Assembly (NCBI GenBank): GCA_964417785.1
Contig: CAYQJO010000056.1
Location: 1-20,582 of the forward strand
Length of the DNA: 20,582 bases
Reading direction: 5' to 3'
Source of the DNA: DAOTUL01 sp034437435
GTDB lineage: Bacteria > Chloroflexota > Anaerolineae > Aggregatilineales > Phototrophicaceae
Below the pieces are notes generated by a model. It searched no databases. It saw nothing but the letters and a program-made list of their open reading frames with translations, and had not been told where the DNA came from. A program made the position numbers and the translations under genes. Below are positions 1-8,587 of this stretch, one piece after another (position 1 is the stretch's first letter; each line of letters opens with the position of its first letter).

Positions 1-1
1 G

Positions 2-205
2 CAGGCGGTGCCGCTCGATGCGGGTGTTGATGTTCATTATCTGGCGGCGGCGTTCAAGATCAGCGGCGGCAGCATCAAGAATGTGGCGCTGGCGGCGGCC
101 TTCCTGGCGGCGGCGGCGGATCAACCCGTAAACATGGACCATATCGCGCACGCGCTGCGGCGGGAACACCAGAAGATGGGCAAAGTCATGTCGGTGGAGG
201 TGTGA
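2..205 (+). CDS. AAA+ ATPase of contractile injection system, C-terminal fragment
   Basis: This is the last 67 codons of a gene that begins before the window. The visible part reads QAVPLDAGVDVHYLAAAF..., then SGGSIKNVALAAAFLAA and REHQKMGK before the stop. That is the end of the C-terminal helical lid of an AAA+ ATPase, with a sensor-2-like GGxIxN motif; a lysine stands where arginine is commonly found. ATPases of this type (Afp15-like) sit in nearly every eCIS locus and are thought to help assembly or cargo handling. The Walker motifs lie outside the window and cannot be checked. The GTG at 8 is an internal codon, not a start. The stop overlaps the region of the next gene's ribosome binding site, so the two are probably translationally coupled. 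The AAA+ assignment rests on this tail plus the context. Confidence 0.85.
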   Translation, partial: QAVPLDAGVDVHYLAAAFKISGGSIKNVALAAAFLAAAADQPVNMDHIAHALRREHQKMGKVMSVEV

Positions 206-207
206 GC

Positions 208-3200
208 ATGCGAGAACACATCCAGCGCCCGCCGGAGTTACAGACCCCACCAGAGGCCGAACAGGTCGAGCCGGACAATCAGGTCGTCCCGGCGGCCCTA
301 CATGATGGCATACCCCTGCCCCCGGCTTTGCGGTTGGAGATGGAACGGCGGTTCGGTGTCGATCTGAGCCGGGTGCGCCTGCATACAGATGCTGAGGCGG
401 CGCGTCAGGTCAATGCCAGTGCATTCACCGCTGGCGAACATATCGTCGCCGCACAGCACACCCCGGCGCTGCTGCGTCACGAGTTGGCGCATGTGATCCA
501 GCAGCGGCGTGCTGTTGTGCTGGCGGGTATCAGCCGACCCCATGACGCCGGTGAGCATCACGCCGACCATCCCCACACTGCCGCGCCGGGTGCGGTCCCG
601 GCGGTGCAGCGCCTGACACCCGAGGAGGAACGCCAGCGCCAATTGGACGAATTCCGGGCGACGATGGCGCGAGCGACTCATGCTGGTTATCAACGCAGCA
701 CAGTCCCGGTCCTGCTTGATACGGGTGCGGGTTTGCACCAGCGCTTTTACGAGACGACCGAGGATCAACCGCGCACACGAGAAGCCCTGGCCGAGGCGCT
801 GGTTCAGACCTACACCGAGCTTCAAGAACGGGTGGGCCAGGCCCCGCGTGCTGATGATGGTGCGCTGCTCTACCAGGACATCTCCGGCATGCGCCCCTGG
901 ACCGAGTCGCGGATGGACAGTCTCGACGATCTGGAATGGCTTTCCGACGCTAACATCGCGGATTATATGGAATACGGTGGCGGTGTGCTGCTGGAACGCG
1001 AAGAAGACCGGCCTCGCTCCCGCCAGCGTGTGGAGCCGCCGCCGATGCCGGATGGCTCACCGGCAGAACTCACCGAGGGCGAACTGGACCGTCTGCGTGA
1101 ACCGGGTATGCACGCCACCAGCGGCCCCCGCGCTCAGGCCCCTACACGGTCGGAGCGGTGGGCGTTAGGCGAAACCGGCGGTGGTCCGGAAATCCGGGCC
1201 GGTATTGCGGCGCTGGAAAACACCCATGTCGCGGAAGCGGTCGAGGCGGTCAGCACGCGCATCCGGGAAGTCAACGCCGATAACCCCGAATTTGGCGAGC
1301 AACCGGCCATCAGCATTGCGAACGCGCAGGCTAACCTGCTCCAGACGACCGGCGCACTGTGGTATATCACCTCGCGTATTTACAGTCTGGACCGCACCGG
1401 ACACATCGCCCGCGATGATTATGAGTTCAATCTGGAATGGGTGGCGGCTGAACCCGGCACGTATTATCTGGCGTTCTACCAGATCAATGCAGGATCAGCC
1501 GGAACGCACACCTGGCCGATTGTGCTGCGATTGGATGGCGGCCCGGCGCGTGTGGATGAAATTGAATTTTCCGGCCAGTCGTTCCTCCAGGATTGGGTAC
1601 CACTGCTCAATCAGGGCCGGTCCAGTTTGAACCAGCACCGGGGTATTGGCATTATTGTGTCGCAGTCAGTTCCGGCAGCCGGTGAGCAGTTCCAACCAGA
1701 AGGAGACCTGGATCGTGTAGTTCAGGCTGCGCGACTGGCTCCCTCATATATGCAGTGGGCTATGCTCAATGAGATGGCTGATATTGCCGATAATCCGGGC
1801 GATGCTGTTTTGGGTGAACTGACAAGCCTGGGAATCGAGAAGCTGGGGCAGATGCTGCCACCAGTGGCGTTGGGCGCAATGGGAATCGAAGTGCTGCGTT
1901 TCGCCGCATGGCTGGGACGCACCGCCAGCATTGCAACCTTTGGTAATGAGGACGAAATTGACATCGCGGCCCAGGCCATCGCCCGTCGCGTTGCCGAGTG
2001 GGTGATCGATCAGGTCATCGACGCGGGTGTGGGATTGAGTGGTCGCGCTGTGAGTGGTGGAGTGCGACGGCTGCGCGGTGGTGGTGTGCCGGAAGTCGAA
2101 ACGCCAGACGTTGAGACCGCACCTGTACGCCCAACGGAGCCGGAAACACCGGATGTTGAAACAGCACCGGTTCGCCCGGCAGAGTCAGAGACACCGGATG
2201 TTGAGGCCGCGCCGCCGGTGCGGGTGCTACCACCGCCGATTGAGGTCAGCGATACCCGACGATCCCGTGAACCGGATGTTGAACAGCATCCCGACACACC
2301 GGATGATTTCGCGGAGCATCGCCGCCGCTTTGCTGAACGACGGCGGCGAGCCGAGACTGAGCGCCAACAACGAGAAAGCGAGTCAGCGGAGACTCGCGAA
2401 GCCGAGCAACGTCAACAAGAGCGCGAAGCCGCCGATGAGGCCGAGCGGCAGCGGTTGGAAGAAGCCGGAGCCGACCCGGATGTGGTGCGGTCGCTGGATA
2501 TTCACCGGCGGCGGCGCGAAGCCGAAGCCGAAGAAGCTGCCGAAGTCGAGCAGGTCGAAGAACCGATGCAGCGCACCGGCACCGACGATGAAGTGCCACA
2601 GATGGCAGATCAACCCCGTGCCAGCGCCGGATCATCATCACCACCACCGCCGCCGCGTTCAAGGGGTAGCAGCACAACAACGACTGCACCGGCACGCGGA
2701 GCGACCGCGCCGCCGGGACGGAGTCGTCGTGCGGCTTCAGAACGCCAGGATGTCGATGCCCCACCCGAACCTCAGCTTTCCGATAGCAGTGCTTCCCTGG
2801 AAGACCGTCTGGAATTTATGCACCAGCACCGTCACTTGCTGGGACCGCAGCAGCAGCAGGAACTGGACCGTCTGCGGGCGCAGGTGCAGGCGGGTGAGCG
2901 GACCACCGCACGAGGACATGCCGTCCGGCGTTGGGAGACCCGTATTGACCGCAGCTTGCGGGAGCAATATGCGCAACAGCTTTCCGATGCTTACGGTTTC
3001 CCGGTCACGAGTACGGGGAGGCGTCCGGACACACCGGCAGGTGATATGGAACGCAGGCTTGAGGAAGTCGAGACCGGGCGTCCGGCTGATTTATCGATGA
3101 CGGCTCGTACACGCGACGGTGAAGTGGTCCAGATCGATGGTTACAATCAAGATGAGGGGGTGCCACGCGAGGTCAAGAACTATCAGCAGCCGCTCTCACC

Positions 3201-3552
3201 GGAGATGCATCGCCCATCTGACGATCCCCGGCCCCGGTGGATGCAGCAGCGAGATCGCGAGGAAGTCTATGAGCCGGATGTTGTTGACGAGATGCAGCGT
3301 ACTGAACGGGCGGCAACCGGCGAGACAGAACGACGCATAGAAGAGACGTTCGAAGAGACAATACACGACATGCGCGACCAGATGCGGCGGCAGGCCCAAT
3401 TTGCGCTTGACTACGGTTTCCCTTATTTTGAATGGCGGGTACCGCGTGCATTTATGGATGACTTTGACATGCTGGTTCGCCAGCATTTACCCAGACCGCT
3501 GCGCGATGTCATCCGGATTCGTCCGCTAGAGGAAGTGGTACCTGTCGAATGA
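208..3552 (+). CDS. DUF4157 eCIS cargo protein with C-terminal nuclease-like domain
   Basis: A 1114-residue protein, probable payload. Residues about 32-100 form a DUF4157 domain: FGVDLSRVRLHTD, then H91-E-L-A-H95 (an HExxH zinc-site pattern) in RHELAHVIQQ. DUF4157 is strongly associated with eCIS loci. After a VQRL junction (about 137) comes a region shared with the next gene: a beta-type segment around LWYITSRIYSLDRTGHI (about 385), a hydrophobic helical region (about 531-615), a three-unit ETPDVE repeat, a highly charged coiled coil (about 700-785), a Pro/Ser/Thr linker and a C-terminal domain (about 945-1114). That last domain has D977 and E988-V-K990 (QIDG...EVK), then QxxxALDYGFPYFEW, a pattern fitting PD-(D/E)XK toxin nucleases. 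GTG 202 is also in frame, but GGAGG at 196-200 is 7 nt before ATG 208, so I chose 208. Nuclease activity is inferred. Confidence 0.88.
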   Translation: MREHIQRPPELQTPPEAEQVEPDNQVVPAALHDGIPLPPALRLEMERRFGVDLSRVRLHTDAEAARQVNASAFTAGEHIVAAQHTPALLRHELAHVIQQRRAVVLAGISRPHDAGEHHADHPHTAAPGAVPAVQRLTPEEERQRQLDEFRATMARATHAGYQRSTVPVLLDTGAGLHQRFYETTEDQPRTREALAEALVQTYTELQERVGQAPRADDGALLYQDISGMRPWTESRMDSLDDLEWLSDANIADYMEYGGGVLLEREEDRPRSRQRVEPPPMPDGSPAELTEGELDRLREPGMHATSGPRAQAPTRSERWALGETGGGPEIRAGIAALENTHVAEAVEAVSTRIREVNADNPEFGEQPAISIANAQANLLQTTGALWYITSRIYSLDRTGHIARDDYEFNLEWVAAEPGTYYLAFYQINAGSAGTHTWPIVLRLDGGPARVDEIEFSGQSFLQDWVPLLNQGRSSLNQHRGIGIIVSQSVPAAGEQFQPEGDLDRVVQAARLAPSYMQWAMLNEMADIADNPGDAVLGELTSLGIEKLGQMLPPVALGAMGIEVLRFAAWLGRTASIATFGNEDEIDIAAQAIARRVAEWVIDQVIDAGVGLSGRAVSGGVRRLRGGGVPEVETPDVETAPVRPTEPETPDVETAPVRPAESETPDVEAAPPVRVLPPPIEVSDTRRSREPDVEQHPDTPDDFAEHRRRFAERRRRAETERQQRESESAETREAEQRQQEREAADEAERQRLEEAGADPDVVRSLDIHRRRREAEAEEAAEVEQVEEPMQRTGTDDEVPQMADQPRASAGSSSPPPPPRSRGSSTTTTAPARGATAPPGRSRRAASERQDVDAPPEPQLSDSSASLEDRLEFMHQHRHLLGPQQQQELDRLRAQVQAGERTTARGHAVRRWETRIDRSLREQYAQQLSDAYGFPVTSTGRRPDTPAGDMERRLEEVETGRPADLSMTARTRDGEVVQIDGYNQDEGVPREVKNYQQPLSPEMHRPSDDPRPRWMQQRDREEVYEPDVVDEMQRTERAATGETERRIEETFEETIHDMRDQMRRQAQFALDYGFPYFEWRVPRAFMDDFDMLVRQHLPRPLRDVIRIRPLEEVVPVE
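2098..2223 (+). repeat. 45-bp coding tandem repeat, ETPDVE units
   Basis: Two full 15-residue units (ETPDVETAPVRPTEP and ETPDVETAPVRPAES) and a partial third (ETPDVEAAPPVR) lie in the disordered linker of the DUF4157 protein. The copies differ at several third positions, so this is not a very recent expansion. The paralogous downstream protein has no such repeat in its linker. Confidence 0.85.
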
Positions 3553-6524
3553 TGCGCCAACGAGTACCGGCAAAAAAGTCTACATCCCAGGAGCAGACGC
3601 CAGAGCAGCGTGATGCGTTTCAGGCGCAGGTCATCGACACAGTATATGACACGTCGAGCTATCTGGGTGTGGATGTGCTGCTGCACACGGCGCACTCGCT
3701 GCAAAATCACTTTGAGACCGGCGGCCCGCAAACGCGGCAGGTGGCAGCACAGAAGCTGCTCGGCTATTACCGCGAACTGAAAAAGCTGGAAGAGTCGGCG
3801 CAGCGCGGCGATGACCGCGCCCTGCTCCATCGCACCATCGGCGGCCATGAACCCTGGACGCCGAAACGGCCCGACGATGTGGAGGACATCGATCCCTTCA
3901 GTGCCGACAACATCATCGAATGGAGCGACGCAACACAGATAACGCTGAGGGAAGCAACCGGGCGGACGCAGCGGGTCAAAGCACCGCCGACACCCAAAGG
4001 CGAACCGCTGGAACTCACGGAAGCCGATATTGAGCGCTTCAAACAGGGTAAAACGACGAAAAAACGTCCCGGCGCGAAGGTCGGGTCAGCGCTGCAAACA
4101 CTCAAGGAGACACCGTTCGAGCAGGCCGCCGATAAGGAGATGGGCGGCGGCAAAGAAATCGACAATGGGTTGCAAACGCTGAAAGGTGCGACCGAAAGCG
4201 ACGCAGTGAACGCCATCGCCAGGCTGTTAAACGAAAATGAAGATACCGCCGGGGTCGAGCCAGTCATGCCGGAGAAAAACGGCGACCTGTTCAGCAAGAC
4301 CGGCATTATCTGGTATATCACCGGCGGGCAGGTGTATGCGGTGGACCGTACCGGCCATATCGTGCAGAACGAATTCGCCTTCCGGGTGGAGGGGATTCAG
4401 AATATGAAGCCGGGCGCGGTGTATTTCCACGCACCCTTCCCGTTCCAGTCCGGCAAAACCGGAAAGCCGTATATGCAGAAGATCATGCTGCGGCTGGATG
4501 GCGGCACGAAAGTCGAATGGGCGGATTTCGTGCCGAGTTCGATGCTGGCCGATTTCGTGCCGCTGCTGAAGATGGGCGCGGATGCCTTCAAACAGGGGGG
4601 CGGCATCGCCATCATTGTGTCGCCCAAGATCACGAAGCGGCTTTCGTTCTCCGATTTTGACACCGATAACCTGGAAACAGCACTGTACCGGGCAGCGGAT
4701 CACATTCCCTGGGCGGTCAACAGCGAGATCGCCAAAATGAAGCTCAACCCGGGCCAGGTGATCGTGGGCGAGTTGATCGGACTCACCGCCGAGATGCTGG
4801 CGAAGGTCTTTCCACCCACACGCGGCGCGATGCTGGCGTATCAGGCACTGGAACTGTCGTCATGGCTGGGACAGACGGCTCGCATCGCTGGTTATGGCAA
4901 CCAGGATGAGGTCGATCTGGCGGCACAGTCCATCGCCCGCAAGATGGCGGAATGGACCATCGGCCAGTTAATCTCCGGCGGGGTGAATCTGGGGCGGCGG
5001 GGGGTGGGCAAGGCCATGAACCGACCCGATGCACCGGCTCAGCATCCAGAGGCTGACGTGGAGGCACCGACGCGCACCGAACCACAGACTTCAAGCGAGA
5101 CCACCCGACACCCAGAGCAAGACACCGTGCCGGTGCGGGGCGAGGATGCACCGCCGCGCACGACAACGACACAAAAGGAACAGCCGAGCGAGACGACCGC
5201 CCGCCAGGAGTCCGCGCCGCCGCGTGAGCGTCAGCGGGATGAAGACACGCACGCCGAGGTGGTCGATTTGCAGCAGCGGCGGGCGGCGCGACAGCGCGAG
5301 GCCGAGCTTCAGCGCCAGCGCGAGGAAGAAGCGCAACTTGAACGCGAACAAGCCGAAGCGGCACGCCGTCAGCGCGAACGGGAGCGCGAAGAAGCCGATG
5401 AAGCGGAGCGTAAGCGTCTGGAAGAAGCCGGGGCCGACCCGGAGAAGGTCGAATCGCTGGACATCCGCCGCCGTCAGAAAGAAAGGCAGGCGGAGCAGGA
5501 AACCGAGCAGCAGCGTGTTCAGGAGGAAGTCGAGCAGCGCACCGGCACCGATGACCGGCCAACGGTCAAAGCGATGGGTGGTGGCGATGACCAGTATCCG
5601 CTGCCCACTGGTTTGACCGGCTCGCAGACTCGCTCCACCACCCGCCAATCCAGTCGAAGCAGCAGCCGTTCAACAACGGTGAATCCGCCGGCCAGCCACC
5701 GCGCCACACCGATCAGGCCGGCTGCGCGGCGGACCAACATCCAGCTTCCGCCAGAGCCGCAGCTATCGAACCGCAAAGCAGCGCTGGTGGACCGGCTGAA
5801 TTTCATGCACCAGAATCGCCATCTGCTTGGGCCGGTGCAACAGAAACGTCTTGATAAACTGCGGACACGAGTGCTGGCAGGTAAGCGTAAGACGGCAAGC
5901 GGATTCCCGATCCGTCGGTGGGAAAAGCGTATCGACAAGGGACTGCGTGACGAGTACGCGCACGATCTCACGAATGCCTATGGTTTCCCGGTTGTGGGGA
6001 CCGCACACATTCCCAATACACCGGCGGGCAATATCGAACGGCGCTTGCAGGAACTGGAGACCGGTCGTCAAGAGACTTTATCGGTCACGGCCAGGACACG
6101 CGACGGCGAAACGGTACAGATCGATGGCTACAACCATACGGCGGGTGTGCCGCGTGAGGTCAAGTATTACCGGCAGGCACTCTCACCGGAAATGCACCGT
6201 CCATCTGACGACCCGCGCCCACGCTGGATGCAGCGGCGCGACCGGGAGGAGATTTACGAGCCGGATGTGGTCGATCTGATGAAGCGCAATAGAGAGGCGA
6301 AAAATGTCCAGCGGCGCATGGAGCAAACCTTTGACGAGACCATCCACAAAATGCGTGACCAGATGCGGCGGCAGGCACAACTCGCGCTGGATTACGGTTT
6401 CCCCTACTACGAATGGCGAGTACCGAGGGAGTATATGGACGATTTCGACATTATGGTCCGCCAGAACTTACCCAAACATCTGCGCGATGTCATCTGGATT
6501 CGCGAATTACAGGACGTAGATTGA
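3549..6524 (+). CDS. Paralogous eCIS cargo protein lacking DUF4157, nuclease-like C-terminus
   Basis: A 991-residue paralogue of the preceding protein. It begins at the segment that follows DUF4157 there, so it has no HExxH domain. Shared blocks in order: an N-terminal helical region with EPWTP...EWSDA (compare RPWTE...EWLSDA); LWYITGGQVYAVDRTGHI (about 252); a hydrophobic/amphipathic helical segment with GNQDEVDLAAQSIARKMAEW (about 403-488); a charged coiled coil with ERKRLEEAGADPEKVESLDI (about 570-665); and the C-terminal domain (about 828-991). There D859 and E870-V-K872 match the same putative PD-(D/E)XK core, followed by QLALDYGFPYYEW. The start overlaps the previous stop (ATGA), so the two are co-translated; ATG 3552 is an alternative start one codon on. 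No small immunity-type gene sits beside either paralogue. Function as cargo is inferred from kinship and position. Confidence 0.85.
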   Translation: MMRQRVPAKKSTSQEQTPEQRDAFQAQVIDTVYDTSSYLGVDVLLHTAHSLQNHFETGGPQTRQVAAQKLLGYYRELKKLEESAQRGDDRALLHRTIGGHEPWTPKRPDDVEDIDPFSADNIIEWSDATQITLREATGRTQRVKAPPTPKGEPLELTEADIERFKQGKTTKKRPGAKVGSALQTLKETPFEQAADKEMGGGKEIDNGLQTLKGATESDAVNAIARLLNENEDTAGVEPVMPEKNGDLFSKTGIIWYITGGQVYAVDRTGHIVQNEFAFRVEGIQNMKPGAVYFHAPFPFQSGKTGKPYMQKIMLRLDGGTKVEWADFVPSSMLADFVPLLKMGADAFKQGGGIAIIVSPKITKRLSFSDFDTDNLETALYRAADHIPWAVNSEIAKMKLNPGQVIVGELIGLTAEMLAKVFPPTRGAMLAYQALELSSWLGQTARIAGYGNQDEVDLAAQSIARKMAEWTIGQLISGGVNLGRRGVGKAMNRPDAPAQHPEADVEAPTRTEPQTSSETTRHPEQDTVPVRGEDAPPRTTTTQKEQPSETTARQESAPPRERQRDEDTHAEVVDLQQRRAARQREAELQRQREEEAQLEREQAEAARRQREREREEADEAERKRLEEAGADPEKVESLDIRRRQKERQAEQETEQQRVQEEVEQRTGTDDRPTVKAMGGGDDQYPLPTGLTGSQTRSTTRQSSRSSSRSTTVNPPASHRATPIRPAARRTNIQLPPEPQLSNRKAALVDRLNFMHQNRHLLGPVQQKRLDKLRTRVLAGKRKTASGFPIRRWEKRIDKGLRDEYAHDLTNAYGFPVVGTAHIPNTPAGNIERRLQELETGRQETLSVTARTRDGETVQIDGYNHTAGVPREVKYYRQALSPEMHRPSDDPRPRWMQRRDREEIYEPDVVDLMKRNREAKNVQRRMEQTFDETIHKMRDQMRRQAQLALDYGFPYYEWRVPREYMDDFDIMVRQNLPKHLRDVIWIRELQDVD

Positions 6525-7402
6525 TGTTTAACGATCTGGACAGCACCCTGGAAGCGATAGTGACCTCAACTGACCCGCTGGCCCCGGTGGAGTTACGCAA
6601 CGCGGACATCACCTTCCTAACACCCGACCAGGGCTTCAGCGTCAGTCAGGCCACTATCAACCTGTTTTTGTTTGACGTGCGCGAGAACCGCCAGCGACGC
6701 GATCCGCTGCCCATTCGTGAGCAGAACGGTGATTTGCTGGTGCGGCGGCGGCCACCGATCCGGGTGGATTGCAGCTATCTGGTAACAACATGGTCCAACC
6801 AGGATGGTGCGCTGCGGATTGCCGAAGAACATCGCCTGTTGGGATTGGCGCTGGTGTGGTTCAGCCGCTTCCCGGAAATACCGGATGCCTTCTTGCAGGG
6901 CAGCCTGAGCGGACAACCCTATCCGCCGCCGACCATGACAGCACAAATGGAAGGCCGCCAGAACACCGGCGAGTTCTGGTCCGCACTCGGTATCGCCCCC
7001 CGGCCTGCATTCACAGTGGAAGTGACGGTAGCGCTGGAACTGGGCGTGGTCGAGGTGGAAGGCCCGCCGGTCGATACGCGCCGGATCGTGGTGGGTATCC
7101 GCGACGAGTCGGCGGTCATACCGACGATCATTCCCGGCACCGAGACCGTGCTGTTCGCTGTCGGCGGCGCGGTGACGGATACCAGCAGCGGCGACCCGGT
7201 TCCCGGCGCGACGGTGGTGATCGACCAGATCAGCGGGCGTTCGGCCATCACCGACCAGGACGGGCGCTATCGTTTCGACGGGTTGACCGCCGGGACCTAT
7301 GATTTTGATGCTCAAGCACCGGACGGTAAAACCGGCACGCGCAACGTTAGCGTCTCCGAAACCAATACCGTCCTCAATGAATACGATATAGAGGTGTCTT
7401 AG
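6524..7402 (+). CDS. DUF4255 (Pvc16/Afp16-type) tail terminator with C-terminal beta domain
   Basis: A 292-residue protein. Residues about 1-205 look like DUF4255: MFNDLDSTLEAIV, ADITFLTPDQGF, INLFLFDVRENRQRR, then LVTTWSNQ...RLLGLALVWFSR. In eCIS this family (Pvc16/Afp16) caps the tube and sheath and sets length. Residues about 212-292 form a carboxypeptidase-regulatory-like/Ig-type domain (GGAVTDTSSGDPVPGATV, ITDQDGRYRFDGLTAGTYDF), which could project from the cap. The same frame opens at 6413, but the 37 extra codons are only a shadow of the previous gene's end. ATG 6524 shares its A with the previous TGA and begins the conserved N-terminus, so I chose it. Confidence 0.9.
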   Translation: MFNDLDSTLEAIVTSTDPLAPVELRNADITFLTPDQGFSVSQATINLFLFDVRENRQRRDPLPIREQNGDLLVRRRPPIRVDCSYLVTTWSNQDGALRIAEEHRLLGLALVWFSRFPEIPDAFLQGSLSGQPYPPPTMTAQMEGRQNTGEFWSALGIAPRPAFTVEVTVALELGVVEVEGPPVDTRRIVVGIRDESAVIPTIIPGTETVLFAVGGAVTDTSSGDPVPGATVVIDQISGRSAITDQDGRYRFDGLTAGTYDFDAQAPDGKTGTRNVSVSETNTVLNEYDIEVS

Positions 7403-7418
7403 ACAAAGGAGTTGAACC

Positions 7419-8570
7419 ATGCCGGAGTATTTATCGCCAGGTGTCTATGTTGAAAACGTACCCGGTACCCCGGCCATCGCCGGGGTCGGGACCAGCACAG
7501 CGGCCTTCATCGGGGAATTGACCCCCGGTGATACAGATATGCCGCTGCAACCAGACGGTGTCACGCCCTACACCCCGGTCGCCGTCAATGAACCGCAGTT
7601 CATTACCAACTGGGGCCAGTTCGAGACGAAGTTCGGCAAAATCAGCACCGGGAATAACGTCCTGGCGCACGCCATCTACGGTTTCTTCAACAACGGCGGC
7701 GCACGCTGCTACGTGGTCCGCGCCAGCGATATGACCGCCACCAACGTCCGGACAGCGCTGGCAACCCTGGACGCCATTGACGAGGTGGCGATTGTGGCGG
7801 CACCCGGTGCCACCACCGACACAGTACAAACTGAGGTGGTCAACCACTGCGAAAACCTCAAGGATCGCTTCGCCATCCTGGACGGCAATGTGACCACCAC
7901 CATCTCAGTCGCCAGCATCAAGGGCAGCGTCAGCAACAGCGAATTCGCCGCCATGTATTTCCCGCGCATTCAGGTATTGGACCCGGCCAGCGGCAGCAAT
8001 ATCTATGTGCATCCAAGTGGTCACATGGCCGGGATTTACGCCCGTGTCGATAACGAGCGCGGTGTCCACAAAGCCCCGGCCAACGAGGTTGTGCGCGGTG
8101 CGCTCGGCCTGGAATATCTGGTAAGCAAGGGCGAGCAGGATGTCCTCAACCCGGACGGAATCAACGCCATCCGGCGGCTGCATGGCAGCTTCAAGGTGTG
8201 GGGTGCGCGGACTCTGGGCGGTGACGCCAACGGCGAGTTCAAGTATGTCAATGTGCGCCGGTTGATGAACTTCATCGCCGAATCCATTGATGAAGGCACC
8301 CAGTTTGCCGTGTTCGAACCCAACGCCCACCCGCTGTGGAAGCGTATCACCCGCTCGGTGTCGGCTTTCCTGACGCTGGTCTGGCGCGATGGCGCATTGT
8401 TCGGCACCGTGCCGGAAGAAGCCTTCTTCGTCCGCTGCGATGAATCAACCAACCCGCCAGCGGTGCGCGAGGCCGGTCAGGTTGTGACCGAGATCGGCGT
8501 GGCGATAGTCAAACCGGCTGAATTCGTGATCTTCCGTATTTCGCAGCTTGCCGGCCCGGCGAGCGAATAA
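7419..8570 (+). CDS. Contractile tail sheath protein
   Basis: A 383-residue sheath subunit (Afp2-4/Pvc2-4, phage tail sheath family). The N-terminus LSPGVYVENVPGTPAIAGVGTS...AAFIGE is the diagnostic sheath opening. The C-terminus has the conserved LMNFIAESIDEGTQFAVFEPN, the WxRI...VSAFL block and ends FRISQLAGPASE. It polymerises round the tube and contracts to drive it out. It is somewhat short for the family and is the only sheath gene visible, whereas Afp and PVC carry two or three. AAAGGAG at 7405-7411, 7 nt before ATG, is the strongest ribosome site in the window and fits the high copy number of the product. The short 16-bp gap after the DUF4255 gene shows no promoter that I can recognise. 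Confidence 0.96.
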   Translation: MPEYLSPGVYVENVPGTPAIAGVGTSTAAFIGELTPGDTDMPLQPDGVTPYTPVAVNEPQFITNWGQFETKFGKISTGNNVLAHAIYGFFNNGGARCYVVRASDMTATNVRTALATLDAIDEVAIVAAPGATTDTVQTEVVNHCENLKDRFAILDGNVTTTISVASIKGSVSNSEFAAMYFPRIQVLDPASGSNIYVHPSGHMAGIYARVDNERGVHKAPANEVVRGALGLEYLVSKGEQDVLNPDGINAIRRLHGSFKVWGARTLGGDANGEFKYVNVRRLMNFIAESIDEGTQFAVFEPNAHPLWKRITRSVSAFLTLVWRDGALFGTVPEEAFFVRCDESTNPPAVREAGQVVTEIGVAIVKPAEFVIFRISQLAGPASE

Positions 8571-8587
8571 ACCAGGAGACATAGATT

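Noticed and set aside
478..492. HELAH as proof of an active zinc protease
   Set aside because: The HExxH pattern is present, but DUF4157 activity cannot be established from the motif alone and no third ligand can be assigned with confidence.
2310..2560. Tape-measure protein in the charged coiled-coil regions of the cargo genes
   Set aside because: The coils are short relative to the proteins and are flanked by globular and nuclease-like domains; gene position by the ATPase fits cargo better. A tape-measure gene is not evident in this window.
2054..3100. 348-codon + strand frame inside the first cargo gene
   Set aside because: It is a shifted-frame shadow of the DUF4157 protein, whose own frame is supported by homology with its paralogue on both sides.
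4783..5648. Long minus-strand open frames opposite the second cargo gene
   Set aside because: GC-rich, charged coiled-coil coding sequence leaves the antisense open. The translations are low-complexity Arg/Ala/Pro with no family features, and the + strand protein is clearly conserved.
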